64,000 bases of DNA from Paenibacillus tundrae (GCF_036884255.1 NZ_CP145605.1:372001-436000); one strand, 5' to 3'. Numbered from the stretch's first letter, positions 52,001 through 61,797 are shown. A program made the numbers and translations. The notes: a model not told the origin generated them from the letters alone.

Positions 52001-52629
52001 GGAAAAGACCTCCCTTCCTTGGAGTCTAACTTCAGATCATCGGATTTCACGGATGCTGGAACGGATGTAGTCTTGCGATGACGTGGAACCATCATGCTCT
52101 GAATAAACAGGAATATGCCGATATTCATAACCACATCTCCGATGCTGATGACTTGCGTACGCGGATAAGGGCTGGATAGTGGGATGATATCACCTAGAAA
52201 GGCCAGATGTGTTGACGCATCCATCATATGATGTTTCGAAATGGCTCCACCTTGCAGCAGCATATCAACATAATAAGGGCCAAGCACGCTAGATGCTTCC
52301 ACCGATACAGGCATGCGCCCGCCATTCACGGCCATAACGACAAAGTTGAGGAATACACCAATCCAGATTAGGGTAAAACCGGTATGATTCCGGTTCAGCC
52401 ATAGAAAGGCAAGACCTGTGATGTAAATTAACGCAAATAGGTAACCGTTAATGGACGCAACCCAATCCCACTTTTCCTGTACAAAAAAGATCGCAAATTG
52501 AGCAAGCAGCAGCATGGGGAAGATCCAACCACCTCGCAGCTTGAGTTCTGAGAACTGGCGGAGGCCATTGCGAATCCCACCCCGAAATAGTCCAATGATC
52601 AGGCCGATTATAATGCCGTCATATACCAT
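51997..52629 (-). CDS. DUF5317 family membrane protein
   Basis: 210 aa, about five membrane segments. NGGRMPVS (~102-109), HLAFLGDIIPLS and ISIGDV match the DUF5317 pattern. Function unknown. Overlaps the 34-aa ORF at its 3' end. RBS GGAGTTAAT upstream. Confidence 0.8.
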   Translation of the reverse strand: MVYDGIIIGLIIGLFRGGIRNGLRQFSELKLRGGWIFPMLLLAQFAIFFVQEKWDWVASINGYLFALIYITGLAFLWLNRNHTGFTLIWIGVFLNFVVMAVNGGRMPVSVEASSVLGPYYVDMLLQGGAISKHHMMDASTHLAFLGDIIPLSSPYPRTQVISIGDVVMNIGIFLFIQSMMVPRHRKTTSVPASVKSDDLKLDSKEGRSFP

Positions 52630-52837
52630 GATTAACTCCTGTTCATGCAGAAATATGTAAGATCAATGCGTATTTGTGTACCTAAGATATTCGACCTTTT
52701 ACTGGTAATTCCTGCAAGAAAAATAGGCTCGACAAAGAAATTTTATAAGGTAAATTTGGATGTCTAAATTCCTTATAGATTGCTGTTCCTGCACGTCTAA
52801 ATGAGGCTTGATTTCACAATGCATTTGTAGAAATAAA

Positions 52838-52902
52838 GAAAAAAACCGTCTTTACAAACCGAAGGGGCAAGTGCCATAAGGTTTCATAAAAACGGTTTTT
52901 TT
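52838..52902 (-). terminator. Terminator after the SLH-like protein gene
   Basis: AAAAAACCGTCTTT pairs imperfectly with AAAAACGGTTTTTT; T-rich on the minus strand. 52630-52837 shows no gene. Confidence 0.65.
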
Positions 52903-52947
52903 GGAAGTCAAAAGATGACGTTTATTGCATGAGTGCGTATATCAAAA

Positions 52948-54381
52948 TTACTCAGATTCGCCGTTCAAGTAGTTAAGGAATGGTTGATCCACCCAGAACG
53001 TGTAGCTCGTGATATCTGCGTCCGGAGCAAGCTTGCGGAAGCCGTCTTGAAGATCTTTTGCTTTCTCTTTAAGAGAGAAGGACTGTGCATAGTAATGACC
53101 CAGCGAGATTTTGGTATTGGCAATCACCGGATACCCATCAATAGCAGTAGCGGAGTAGTAGAGCGGCTGCCACCATGAAGCGTGAATCAGGTTCGATGTA
53201 TTGCCTGTGCTCTTCTTCGCATATTTCAGAATAATATCATTGAAGCGTGCTTTGTCAGCCGTAGTATTGAACTCGAACTGAATGTCGTACTCTTTGGAAT
53301 AGGCGATATAATTACCGTTTTCGATCTGTGTAACTTTGTAATCTGGCGTCTCTGTAGGCTCGCCCCACTCCTTGAGATAGATGAAGGCAGAAGTCTTCGG
53401 TTGGAACTGCACATCGGCCTCAATGCCTTCACTGCGCAGAAGACCAATCAATTGCACCGCATGTTGAATATCAGAATGACCGTAAGTTAGCGTCAATTCA
53501 TCGATAAAGTTGGAATCAAAGCGACTGTCTTTCAGGTTATAACCAGTCACCAGATCATTACGCAATGCCTGATCCACGATCTCTCTCAGCTCAGGTGCTT
53601 CAATGAGATCGGCTGTGCGATAAGCTGCGTACAATTTGGAATAGATGTCCGCATCGCCTGAACGGCCAATTTCATTCTTGTAATTTCCTTGGCTAGATAA
53701 CACGCGACCCAGTAGGATGTTAGCAAAATCAGTAGTCGCTACGCCACCTTTACGAAGGGCAGGATATAGACTTTCTGGAATCAAGCCTGTATCAACGGCT
53801 GCAGCTAGCTCTTGAGCAGCTAGACCTTGAACACGTCCAGCACCGATTCCAAGCTTAGCCAGCGCTTTCACTGTTTTCGCTTCAGGATACGTGTAAGCCA
53901 GCTCTTTGAAGCCCGCTGCTTTTACTGCGATAAATACGGCAGCATAGGTGCTGAGCTTGTCATTGGCACGAACTTCTGTGCCTGTAATAACGCCGCTATT
54001 GTATAAGGAAACGGCTGCATCATAAGCAGAATCACCCGATTTCAGATCGGTGAAGGCAGGAGCCTTAACTTCACTTGCTTCATCTGTGCTAGTGCTAGCT
54101 GCATCAGCTTCAATAATGGCTGCAATAGCCTGGATGAAGTCGCCTTTGGTAGGCTGCTGCGGCAATTTCACATTGTATTTCGCTTGCAGAAACTGTGCAT
54201 AATCTGCTGCACTCTCTGTATAGACTGTTGGTGCTTGAGCTACTGGTCCTTTTACGGACACCGAAGGGGCAGAAGCAGGAGCGGCAGAAGCTGCAGAAGC
54301 GTAAGAAGGCAAGCTAAGGCTGCCAAGTGTAACCGGAGCAGCAAGCAAAGCCGCAAGTGTGATCTGGGTGATTTTCTTCAA
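52948..54381 (-). CDS. Secreted protein with S-layer-homology-like N-terminal region
   Basis: 477 aa. Signal peptide ends SYASAA. Residues ~65-240 resemble three degenerate SLH-like repeats (GDFIQAIAAIIEA, AYDAAVSLYNSGVITG, KLSTYAAVFIAVKAAGF), which in Paenibacillus fix proteins to pyruvylated cell-wall polymer; the C-terminal ~230 residues are unknown. TTG 54381 is chosen, with AAGGAGG at 8 bases; the longer frame to 54495 is unlikely. Confidence 0.75.
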   Translation of the reverse strand: MKKITQITLAALLAAPVTLGSLSLPSYASAASAAPASAPSVSVKGPVAQAPTVYTESAADYAQFLQAKYNVKLPQQPTKGDFIQAIAAIIEADAASTSTDEASEVKAPAFTDLKSGDSAYDAAVSLYNSGVITGTEVRANDKLSTYAAVFIAVKAAGFKELAYTYPEAKTVKALAKLGIGAGRVQGLAAQELAAAVDTGLIPESLYPALRKGGVATTDFANILLGRVLSSQGNYKNEIGRSGDADIYSKLYAAYRTADLIEAPELREIVDQALRNDLVTGYNLKDSRFDSNFIDELTLTYGHSDIQHAVQLIGLLRSEGIEADVQFQPKTSAFIYLKEWGEPTETPDYKVTQIENGNYIAYSKEYDIQFEFNTTADKARFNDIILKYAKKSTGNTSNLIHASWWQPLYYSATAIDGYPVIANTKISLGHYYAQSFSLKEKAKDLQDGFRKLAPDADITSYTFWVDQPFLNYLNGESE

Positions 54382-54569
54382 ATGAATAGCCTCCTTAAAA
54401 TTGGTTGGTAAATAGAGTAGGTTTGCGATATAATTCTGACAAATCCTATCTGAATAAATAAGTTGGATTGACTCTAGCATGGAGCGTCTCTGCATGTCAA
54501 CAGAAAAAAGCCTGAATTAGAGCGCTTTCCACAACCCTGCGGAATGCAAATCCACATTTGTATTCTAAA

Positions 54570-54585
54570 TGAGTGTATACGCTCA
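54570..54585. promoter_or_regulatory. Near-palindrome upstream of the nucleoside transporter genes
   Basis: TGAGTGTATACGCTCA is a 16-bp palindrome with one mismatched pair, just before a TTGACA at about 54593. Candidate operator for the BMP-type transporter operon. Confidence 0.4.
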
Positions 54586-54659
54586 AAGATTTATTGACAA
54601 GGATCGACACTTTCCGCTAGGATAATAAAAAAAGAATTTTGAAAAGGGGAATTTTCGAA

Positions 54660-55691
54660 ATGAAAAGAGGTTTATCGTTCGTCTTATCGATCATTATGTT
54701 GGCTATTTTGTTGGCAGCTTGTGGAACTTCGGCTTCCAAAGACGAACAATCCGCTCAAGGTGGCGATTCTGAGAAATCCCTTCGGATGGCTCTGGTACTT
54801 CCCGAAAAAATAGGGGTTAACCCTTTCTTTGTACAGATGGATGAAGGCTTCAAAAAAGCAGGCGAAGAGTTCAAAGTAGATACGAAGACAATCGAATCAA
54901 CAGATCCGGCTGCATTCGAGCAAAATCTGCGTGCTGCTGTTGCTGAAAATTACGATCTAATTATTACTGCGACGTTCCAAGCTGAGGATGCATTGAAAAA
55001 GGTTGCTGCTGAGAACCCAGACAAATCCTTCGCTATTGTTGACACAACTGTTGATCTGCCTAACGTTCGTAGCGTTGGTTTCCGTGAATATGAAGGAGCA
55101 TACCTGCTTGGTGCAGCTGCTGGATTGTCCACAAAAACAGATAAAGTCGGCATGATCGCTGCAATGGACGTTCCACTCATTAAGAAATATACAGAAGGTT
55201 TCAAAGCAGGTCTGGAGTCCGTTAACCCGGATGCAGAATTCCTTGTAAACTATGTTGGTGGATTCAATGACCCAGCAAAAGCGAAAGAATTGGCATTGGT
55301 TCAATTCGGTAAAGGCGCTGACTTCATCGCTGGCGCATCCGCTGTAGGTGACCTTGGCGTATTCGAGGCTGCTAAGGAAAAAGGCTTCTATACTTCTGGA
55401 CAAGATACGGACCGCACAGTTGAAGATCCAGAGCACATCGTATTGTCCCAGTTGAAATCAACGGATACCGTTGCTTACGAGACAGTGAAGGATTATGTAG
55501 AAGGTAACTTCAAAGCAGGCGCTGTAAACTACGGTCTGAAAGAAGACGGTGTAGGTCTGACATTCGTTACACGTGATAGCGAATCTCCATTAAGTGATTT
55601 TGTTGGACAAGAGGTCATTGACCAAGTTACAGCAATTAAGGATGATATCGTATCCGGTAAAATTGTTGTTAAAGATCCATTGCAACAATAG
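54660..55691 (+). CDS. nupN: BMP-family nucleoside-binding lipoprotein (NupN-like)
   Basis: 343 aa. Lipobox LLAACGTS, Cys ~20, then the Bmp/PnrA fold (LVLPEKIGVNPFFVQMDEGF, ADFIAGASAVGDLGVFEA). Binds purine or pyrimidine nucleosides. ATG 54660 follows AAAGGGGAA. Followed by a terminator and a repeat before the rest of the ABC system, which would leave more binding protein than transporter. Confidence 0.88.
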   Translation: MKRGLSFVLSIIMLAILLAACGTSASKDEQSAQGGDSEKSLRMALVLPEKIGVNPFFVQMDEGFKKAGEEFKVDTKTIESTDPAAFEQNLRAAVAENYDLIITATFQAEDALKKVAAENPDKSFAIVDTTVDLPNVRSVGFREYEGAYLLGAAAGLSTKTDKVGMIAAMDVPLIKKYTEGFKAGLESVNPDAEFLVNYVGGFNDPAKAKELALVQFGKGADFIAGASAVGDLGVFEAAKEKGFYTSGQDTDRTVEDPEHIVLSQLKSTDTVAYETVKDYVEGNFKAGAVNYGLKEDGVGLTFVTRDSESPLSDFVGQEVIDQVTAIKDDIVSGKIVVKDPLQQ

Positions 55692-55723
55692 TCTACCGTG
55701 TTCTATGTGAATGTGTTGATTAG

Positions 55724-55751
55724 CCGGCTGCCCGTTCAGGCAGCCGGTTTT
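55724..55751 (+). terminator. Terminator between the BMP lipoprotein and ATPase genes
   Basis: CCGGCTGCC-CGTTCA-GGCAGCCGG then TTTTGC. Confidence 0.8.
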
Positions 55752-55771
55752 GCTGCTATTATAATGAAGCG

Positions 55772-55867
55772 TATATGTTCAACTAAACGTTTACTCGATA
55801 ACAGCGATCGGAAAGCTATTCTGTCATCGTAGTGGCAAGAGTAACAGGTTCTTGTTGAACTTATATT
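55772..55867 (+). repeat. Family B interspersed repeat, copy 2 (short, ~96 bp)
   Basis: Ends TATATGTTCAAC and GTTGAACTTATAT are inverted repeats. Interior retains GATAACAGCGATCGG and TTCTGTCATCG only; most of the long form is deleted. Sits between the lipoprotein and ATPase genes. Confidence 0.8.
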
Positions 55868-55891
55868 AACTGAGAGGAGAGAACGCGAGAT

Positions 55892-57391
55892 ATGCTGCTG
55901 GAGATGGATCAGATTACGAAAAAGTACGGCGAATTCACGGCGAATCGGGATATCCGTTTTAATTTGCGTGAAGGGGAAATCCATGCCCTCGTGGGCGAGA
56001 ATGGCGCAGGTAAAACAACTTTAATGCGCATGTTGTATGGGATGGAGCAGCCTACATCAGGCACAATTAAGGTTCGTGGACGTGAGGTAAGCTTCGCAAC
56101 CCCGTCTCAAGCCATGGCCAGCGGTATTGGCATGGTACATCAGCATTTCATGCTGTTTCCTTCCTTTACGGTTGCCGAGAATATCGTCATTGGTCGTGAG
56201 CCAGCGTCTGCAGGGGTGTTCGACCGTAAACAGGCCGCTGCACAAGTGAATGAGCTGGGTAGAAAGTACGGGATGCCTGTTGATCCATGGAAAAAAGTAG
56301 CGGAGTGCCCGCTTGGTTTGCAGCAGCGTGTAGAGATTTTGAAGGTACTGCATCAAGGTGCAGATATCATTATATTGGATGAGCCTTCGGCGGTACTGAC
56401 ACCACTCGAAGTGAAGGAACTGCTGGCGAATATGAAATCACTCGCCAAGTTAGGCAAAACATTTGTTTTAATCACACACAAGCTACAGGAAGTTATGGAC
56501 GTGGCGGATCGGATTACCGTTCTTCGCGATGGTCAGGTTACAGGCACGCTGGATGCCAAAGACACGAATATCGAAGAGTTGTCACGGTTAATGGTAGGAC
56601 GTGAGCTTGTACGGATGAATAAACAACCGGCGGCTCCGACTGAAACGGTGCTACAGGTGGAGGATGTGAATCTATCAGGAGGCAAGGATCGTTCTGCGCT
56701 TCATCATATTCACATGAACATTCGAAAAGGTGAGATTGTCGGGATTGCTGGAATTTCCGGCAACGGACAATCTGAGCTAATCCAGATTATTGCCGGACTT
56801 CGGAAAGCGGAGCGTGGTCGTGTCCTATTGTCAGGGCAGGATACAACGAATTGGCCTGTGCGCCGCATTCGTGAACATGGACTAGCCCATATCCCTGAGG
56901 ATCGTTATATGTGGGGAGCAGCTAAGGATGCAAGTGTTCGCGAAAATGGATTGATGGGACACCACCATAAGCTACAATCACGCGGTATCATCAAAGCAAA
57001 GGCAGCTCGTACGATGGTAGAGAGTTGGATCAAGCAGTTCAGTATCAAGACAGGTTCTGCGGAGACGAAAGCACAGTTCTTATCTGGGGGTAACCTCCAG
57101 AAGCTGATTGCTGCGCGAGAGTTTGCCCAGGATACTCCGTTCCTTATTGCTGCTGAGCCTACACGGGGTGTAGATATCGGAGCAATGGAGACGATTCATG
57201 CTGAATTGCTGCGTAAGCGCAATGAGGGTGCAGGAATTCTATTAGTATCTTCTGAGTTATCTGAGATTTTGCAATTGTCCGATCGTATTCTGGTGATGTA
57301 TGAAGGCGAGATCGCTGGAGAGCTGCAGGCAGATGAAGCGACGGAAGAACAGATCAGCTTGTTAATGGCAGGAGGGAAAGAGCGGGTATGA
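55892..57391 (+). CDS. nupO: Nucleoside ABC transporter ATPase, two-domain (NupO-like)
   Basis: 499 aa, tandem NBDs. First: Walker A GENGAGKTT, Walker B IIILDEPSAVLT. Second: GISGNGQSEL as degenerate Walker A, SGGNLQKLIAARE signature, AAEPTRGVDIG. Standard for BMP-type (nucleoside) and ribose-type importers. ATG 55892 has GGAGAGAACGC upstream. Confidence 0.92.
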   Translation: MLLEMDQITKKYGEFTANRDIRFNLREGEIHALVGENGAGKTTLMRMLYGMEQPTSGTIKVRGREVSFATPSQAMASGIGMVHQHFMLFPSFTVAENIVIGREPASAGVFDRKQAAAQVNELGRKYGMPVDPWKKVAECPLGLQQRVEILKVLHQGADIIILDEPSAVLTPLEVKELLANMKSLAKLGKTFVLITHKLQEVMDVADRITVLRDGQVTGTLDAKDTNIEELSRLMVGRELVRMNKQPAAPTETVLQVEDVNLSGGKDRSALHHIHMNIRKGEIVGIAGISGNGQSELIQIIAGLRKAERGRVLLSGQDTTNWPVRRIREHGLAHIPEDRYMWGAAKDASVRENGLMGHHHKLQSRGIIKAKAARTMVESWIKQFSIKTGSAETKAQFLSGGNLQKLIAAREFAQDTPFLIAAEPTRGVDIGAMETIHAELLRKRNEGAGILLVSSELSEILQLSDRILVMYEGEIAGELQADEATEEQISLLMAGGKERV

Positions 57392-58455
57392 ATCGGGTAA
57401 AGGAAAGTCTTCGTGGGCTCGTACAGCCGCTGCTTGCTGTATTGATTGGTCTTCTGGCAGGCGCTATAGCCATTATGGTCGTTGGCGGGTCTGTGGTCGA
57501 TACGTATGCGGAGATGTGGAAAGGAGCCTTCGGCAACTTCTACTTCTTCACCAATACATTGGCTCGTTCTACGCCGATTATCTTGGCGGGACTTGGCGTG
57601 GCGCTGGCATTCCGTGCGGGATTCTTCAATATGGGTGCAGAGGGTCAGATGATTCTAGGTGGACTTAGTGCGGCGCTAACGGCGCTCTATCTGCCAGGGC
57701 CAGGTTGGTTCGTATGTATCGCAGCCATTGTGGCAGGCATTATTGCCGGAGGCATCTGGTCTTTATTTGCAGGCTGGCTTGATGCACGGTTTGGCATGAA
57801 TCTATTAATCACAACATTACTATTAAACTATATTGCCATTAACTTCGGCGGGTATATGGTATCCTATCCGTTTAAAGATACGACGGGTTCCGCGGCTATG
57901 GCGCAGACACCCATGATTGATCAGACGGTATGGCTACCGAAGCTGTTTCAAGGAATGAGCTTACATGCTGGTTTTATTATCGCCATCGTAGCAGCCATTC
58001 TAATCTATTGGTTCACTCACAAAACGGTCACTGGTTATGAGATTCGTATGTTAGGCAGCAACCCTTCATTCGCTACGTATGGTGGTGTTCGCCGCATTCG
58101 GATGATGATGCTATCCATGATTATTAGTGGTGGCCTTGCAGGCCTTGCTGGAGCAGGGGAAGTGCTCGGCACCCAATACCGTTTCCTTGATGGTTCATTG
58201 TCGTCAGCTAGTTATGCTTGGAGCGGCATTATGGCTACATTGCTGGCTCGCTCTCATCCACTCGGTACAGCGGTAGCAGCCGTATTGCTCGCTGCACTAC
58301 AGACTGGAGCGATGGGCATGGAGCGGAATACGGATGTTCCGCTGGAAGTAGGCAGTGTAATTCAGGCTGTATTAACGTTATTTGTATCGGCTCAGATTGG
58401 ATATTCATTCCTGAAGCGGAGAAAGGAGAAAAAGTCCAATGCAACAACTGTTTGA
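57388..58455 (+). CDS. nupP: Nucleoside ABC transporter permease (NupP-like)
   Basis: 355 aa, about ten membrane segments; AGFFNMGAEGQMILGG and GGLAGLAGAGEVLGTQYRF are typical. Overlaps the ATPase gene by ATGA. Partner of the next permease. Confidence 0.9.
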   Translation: MNRVKESLRGLVQPLLAVLIGLLAGAIAIMVVGGSVVDTYAEMWKGAFGNFYFFTNTLARSTPIILAGLGVALAFRAGFFNMGAEGQMILGGLSAALTALYLPGPGWFVCIAAIVAGIIAGGIWSLFAGWLDARFGMNLLITTLLLNYIAINFGGYMVSYPFKDTTGSAAMAQTPMIDQTVWLPKLFQGMSLHAGFIIAIVAAILIYWFTHKTVTGYEIRMLGSNPSFATYGGVRRIRMMMLSMIISGGLAGLAGAGEVLGTQYRFLDGSLSSASYAWSGIMATLLARSHPLGTAVAAVLLAALQTGAMGMERNTDVPLEVGSVIQAVLTLFVSAQIGYSFLKRRKEKKSNATTV

Positions 58456-59362
58456 TGCCGCCTTGTTCGGCTCTACCTTACGGATTATGACTCCGATCCT
58501 GCTCGCGGCGCTCGGTGGTGCTTTATGCTCCCGGGTTGGTCTGTTCAATGTGGGTTTGGAAGGGCTTGTGCTCATTGGAGCCTTCTCAGCGATCGTGGGT
58601 AATTACCTGTTTGGCAATGTATTGCTTGCCGTGATCTTTTCTATCATTATTGTTATGCTGTTCTCAGCGTTATTTGCCTTTATTAGTATTAATCTAAAAG
58701 CGAACGCCATCGTCGTCGGTATCTCGCTTAATTTCTTGGCCGCAGGGCTAACGACCTTTGCACTGCGTGCGATTTTCGACGTGAAAGGCGCATACTACGA
58801 TAAAGACATGCAAGGTCTCCCGAAATGGGACATTCCTCTGATTAAGGATATCCCGTGGGTGGGGGATGTATTTTCGGGTCATAGTCCGTTAATCTATCTG
58901 GGCATTCTCATTGTGATTGGGCTCCAATTCTATCTATTTAAAAGCGTCTCCGGATTCCGCCTGCGCTCAGTGGGTGAAAATCCAGTTGCGGCACAGAGTA
59001 TCGGTATCAAGGTGCGCGGTATCCAGTACGGAGCGGTTCTTATGTGTGGTGTGTTGTGTGCGCTGGCTGGAGCGCAATTGTCGCTTGGACAAGTGACCAT
59101 GTTTACCGAAGGTATGACGGCTGGCCGTGGATTCATTGCACTCGTTGCTACGATGCTGGGACAGGCGAATCCGCTCGGGGTAATGGGTTCTAGCGTGCTG
59201 TTTGGTTTCATGGAGGCATTCAGTATTCGTCTACAGGGCTTCACGTTGCCAACGCATTTTACTCAAATGTTGCCGTATATCGTAACACTGGTAGCGATGT
59301 TCTTCTTCAAAGACCGTACCTATCAACAGGATGCATTGAAAGCGGGCGGAAGCTCGCGTTAA
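58439..59362 (+). CDS. nupQ: Nucleoside ABC transporter permease (NupQ-like)
   Basis: 307 aa, about nine membrane segments; RVGLFNVGLEGLVLIGAF and LAGAQLSLGQVTMFTEGMTAGRGF match the BMP permease pattern. Overlaps the previous gene by 17 bases. Confidence 0.9.
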   Translation: MQQLFDAALFGSTLRIMTPILLAALGGALCSRVGLFNVGLEGLVLIGAFSAIVGNYLFGNVLLAVIFSIIIVMLFSALFAFISINLKANAIVVGISLNFLAAGLTTFALRAIFDVKGAYYDKDMQGLPKWDIPLIKDIPWVGDVFSGHSPLIYLGILIVIGLQFYLFKSVSGFRLRSVGENPVAAQSIGIKVRGIQYGAVLMCGVLCALAGAQLSLGQVTMFTEGMTAGRGFIALVATMLGQANPLGVMGSSVLFGFMEAFSIRLQGFTLPTHFTQMLPYIVTLVAMFFFKDRTYQQDALKAGGSSR

Positions 59363-59409
59363 TTCGTTAAGTTCCACCACGGAGAGTTTATGAAAAGGGA
59401 GGGAGCACG

Positions 59410-60081
59410 TTGCTAAATAAGGCTGAACGGTTGAAAAAGACGAAATCACCCGCACCCAAAGTAGGTGCTGAGCATGGAGATCGCCTGCCGCCGGGGCAGA
59501 TGTTGACCGAGAAATTCCCGATCCTGCATGAAGGAGAAGTGCCCGAGTACGACCTGTCTACATGGGATCTGAAGGTGTTCGGTGAAGTTGAAGAGGAGAA
59601 GGTATTCTCCTTCGCAGAGCTTCAGGCGATGCCACAGGTGAATACGGTGAGCGATATCCACTGTGTGACCCGTTGGTCCAAGTTTGATACGCCATGGGAA
59701 GGCATTCGTTTCTCGGAATTCGTGAAGCTTCTTGGCGTTAAGCCAGAGGCGAAATATGTGATGGTTCATGCAGATCATGATTATGAAACGAATGTTCCAC
59801 TGGAAGAGCTTATGCATGACGATGTACTGCTAGCTTTCAAATATAATGGCGAGCCACTTACGCCGAAGCATGGGTATCCATTACGGCTGGTTGTGCCGCA
59901 GTTATACTTTTGGAAGAGTGCGAAATGGGTACGTGGGCTTGAGTTCATGACGGAAGACCGCAATGGGTTCTGGGAAAATAATGGGTTCCATCATTTTGCC
60001 GATCCGTTCAAGGAGCAGCGCTTCTCGGGTGAGGATCTACCGATCCCAGAAGACGAATGGACGAAGAAGGAGTTTGATTGA
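59410..60081 (+). CDS. Molybdopterin-dependent oxidoreductase (sulfite oxidase-like)
   Basis: 223 aa, cytosolic, no signal peptide. Seen: SDIHCVTRWS with the Cys (~80) that ligates Mo in the sulfite-oxidase/YedY family, LLAFKYNGEPLTPKHGYPLRLVVPQLYFWKSAKWVRGLEF. TTG 59410 follows GGGAGGGAG. Substrate unknown. Unexpected between a nucleoside transporter and a nucleoside phosphorylase, and its gene abuts the latter by 1 base, so co-transcription is likely. Confidence 0.85.
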   Translation: MLNKAERLKKTKSPAPKVGAEHGDRLPPGQMLTEKFPILHEGEVPEYDLSTWDLKVFGEVEEEKVFSFAELQAMPQVNTVSDIHCVTRWSKFDTPWEGIRFSEFVKLLGVKPEAKYVMVHADHDYETNVPLEELMHDDVLLAFKYNGEPLTPKHGYPLRLVVPQLYFWKSAKWVRGLEFMTEDRNGFWENNGFHHFADPFKEQRFSGEDLPIPEDEWTKKEFD

Positions 60082-60082
60082 G

Positions 60083-60868
60083 ATGTTGATGCCGATTTTG
60101 CAAATTCACTCTGAGGACATGCCGTCATATGCCATCGTCTGTGGTGACCCGGCGCGTGCGGAGAAGATTTCTCGTAAGTTAGAACAGGTGAGAGAGCTGG
60201 CATTTAGCCGCGAGTATCGCACATTTGTGGGACAATTCGACGGTGTGCAGATGGCTGTGGTTAGTCATGGCGTAGGTTCGCCGGGAGCGGCTGTATGTTT
60301 CGAAGAACTCATTCGTGCAGGTGTGACCACACTAATTCGTGTAGGAACAGCAGGTTCGTATACTGCTGAGTATCCAGCCGGTAGCGTTATTGTCAGCACT
60401 GCAGCGGTTCGCACGGATGGATTGACTCGCCAGCTCGTGCCAGATGGTTTCCCGGCTGTAGCAGATATCGGTGTTACGCAAGCGCTGATTGAAGCTGCTC
60501 GCGGAAAGGGAAGCGGGAAGGATGGATTCTCTGTAGCTTCCGATGCATCAACAGCAGGTGCAACTAAGGTGGGAGTGGGCATTACCGTTACACTAGATGC
60601 CTTCTTCACCGGAGTAGAAGAAATTCCACATCGCAAGTACAAGCAGGCAGGTGCGCTTGCGGCAGAGATGGAAATTGCTGCGCTCTACATCATCAGCACC
60701 TTGCGTGGTGCTCGTGCTGGGGCAATCGTAGCGATTGATGGCTTCGCAGACAGTGACCTGGCTGCCGAGTATGATCCGCATACGGATGCGGTGGCGAACG
60801 CAGTGGAGCATGAGATCAATACGGCGCTACAAGCGCTGGCTACATTGGCGCGTCAGGATCAGGCGTAA
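60083..60868 (+). CDS. Nucleoside phosphorylase (uridine/purine phosphorylase family)
   Basis: 261 aa. Seen: IVCGDPARAEKIS, phosphate-binding RVGTAGSYTAEYPAG, and substrate-side AAEMEIAALYIIS. Cleaves nucleosides imported by the upstream transporter to base plus pentose-1-phosphate. ATG 60083, RBS AAGGAG; the frame to 59963 lies in the previous gene. Confidence 0.87.
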   Translation: MLMPILQIHSEDMPSYAIVCGDPARAEKISRKLEQVRELAFSREYRTFVGQFDGVQMAVVSHGVGSPGAAVCFEELIRAGVTTLIRVGTAGSYTAEYPAGSVIVSTAAVRTDGLTRQLVPDGFPAVADIGVTQALIEAARGKGSGKDGFSVASDASTAGATKVGVGITVTLDAFFTGVEEIPHRKYKQAGALAAEMEIAALYIISTLRGARAGAIVAIDGFADSDLAAEYDPHTDAVANAVEHEINTALQALATLARQDQA

Positions 60869-60956
60869 TTAGCAAGGCGCATTGCTAGAGATCGATCATG
60901 CAAAATCCAATACAGATATGCAAAGTGGGATAATCCCTTTTTGCATGGATGCATCA

Positions 60957-60995
60957 AAAGGCCGGACTCCTTCAATGGAGGTCCGGCCTTTGTTT
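60957..60995 (+). terminator. Terminator of the nucleoside operon
   Basis: AAAGGCCGGACTCC pairs with GGAGGTCCGGCCTTT. Confidence 0.9.
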
Positions 60996-61008
60996 GAGAT
61001 TACATACT

Positions 61009-61299
61009 TTATTTGCTGTACTTATCAGAGTGCTTTTTCCATAGATAACAGTTTTTTATAATACCTGATATCGAAGTCAGAATACACAGTGTGATCAAAA
61101 TAATAACTCCAGGTGAACTCCATTGTATCTGGAAAGCATTCAACGTATTGTTGAAACCGTAACTAAACATGTGCATAGCTACAATCAAAACGATACAAAA
61201 TCCAAATGTATAAATTCCGACTAGAAAAGGTTTAAGAAAGCAAAATTTAAAAACACCAGCTGTCAGCATCTTATTCCAATTGTTTTGAGTGATGTCCAT
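61009..61299 (-). CDS. Small two-helix membrane protein, unknown
   Basis: 96 aa with hydrophobic segments at ~28-48 and ~65-83. RBS AGGGGGTGAAA precedes ATG 61299, supporting reality. No family recognised. Confidence 0.6.
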   Translation of the reverse strand: MDITQNNWNKMLTAGVFKFCFLKPFLVGIYTFGFCIVLIVAMHMFSYGFNNTLNAFQIQWSSPGVIILITLCILTSISGIIKNCYLWKKHSDKYSK

Positions 61300-61484
61300 G
61301 TTTTCACCCCCTAGTAAACATTTGCAGATAAGCTAATATCTCTAATAAATATACCATCAATGCTTACCCTAAACCTGTGTTTCCTGAACAACGTAGACTT
61401 TCTCAAATGAATGATCCTGCCAATAGTGGGTACGTTATATAAAGGAACATCATCATGAATACAGAGATTAGGGAGGATTCCGAC

Positions 61485-61670
61485 ATGACACAGAACAATC
61501 AACCTCAAGATGAGGCGGCAATTCGTAACAAACTGGATGAAGATGGGGATTCTTTGATGGAGAAAAAGAAGATCCTAAGTGGTGTAGACATTGAGCCACA
61601 AGCAGATGAATGGGCAGCCAAGCCATCTCCTGTAGCCTTTAACAGTGTAAAGTCCTCTTCCAAAGAGTAA
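61485..61670 (+). CDS. Small acidic hydrophilic protein, unknown
   Basis: 61 aa, Asp/Glu-rich (MTQNNQPQDEAAIRNKLDED...). ATG 61485 follows GGGAGG. Disordered-looking; no family recognised. A terminator follows. Confidence 0.6.
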   Translation: MTQNNQPQDEAAIRNKLDEDGDSLMEKKKILSGVDIEPQADEWAAKPSPVAFNSVKSSSKE

Positions 61671-61691
61671 AACGAGCTATGGCTGAATTGT

Positions 61692-61720
61692 GGCGGATAC
61701 CTTCAGGGTATCTGCCTTTT
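61692..61720 (+). terminator. Terminator after the small acidic protein gene
   Basis: GGCGGATACC pairs with GGTATCTGCC, followed by TTTT. Confidence 0.75.
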
Positions 61721-61797
61721 GATGTACAAGGATGTACAGTGGTCATACGGTAGATGTATAATACTGGGAACATCTTGAGCAAGGAGAGGGTATAGCA

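Noticed and set aside
54517..54530. cre-like TGGAAAGCGCTCTA
   Set aside because: Mismatches at the third position and the last two fixed positions of the CcpA consensus.
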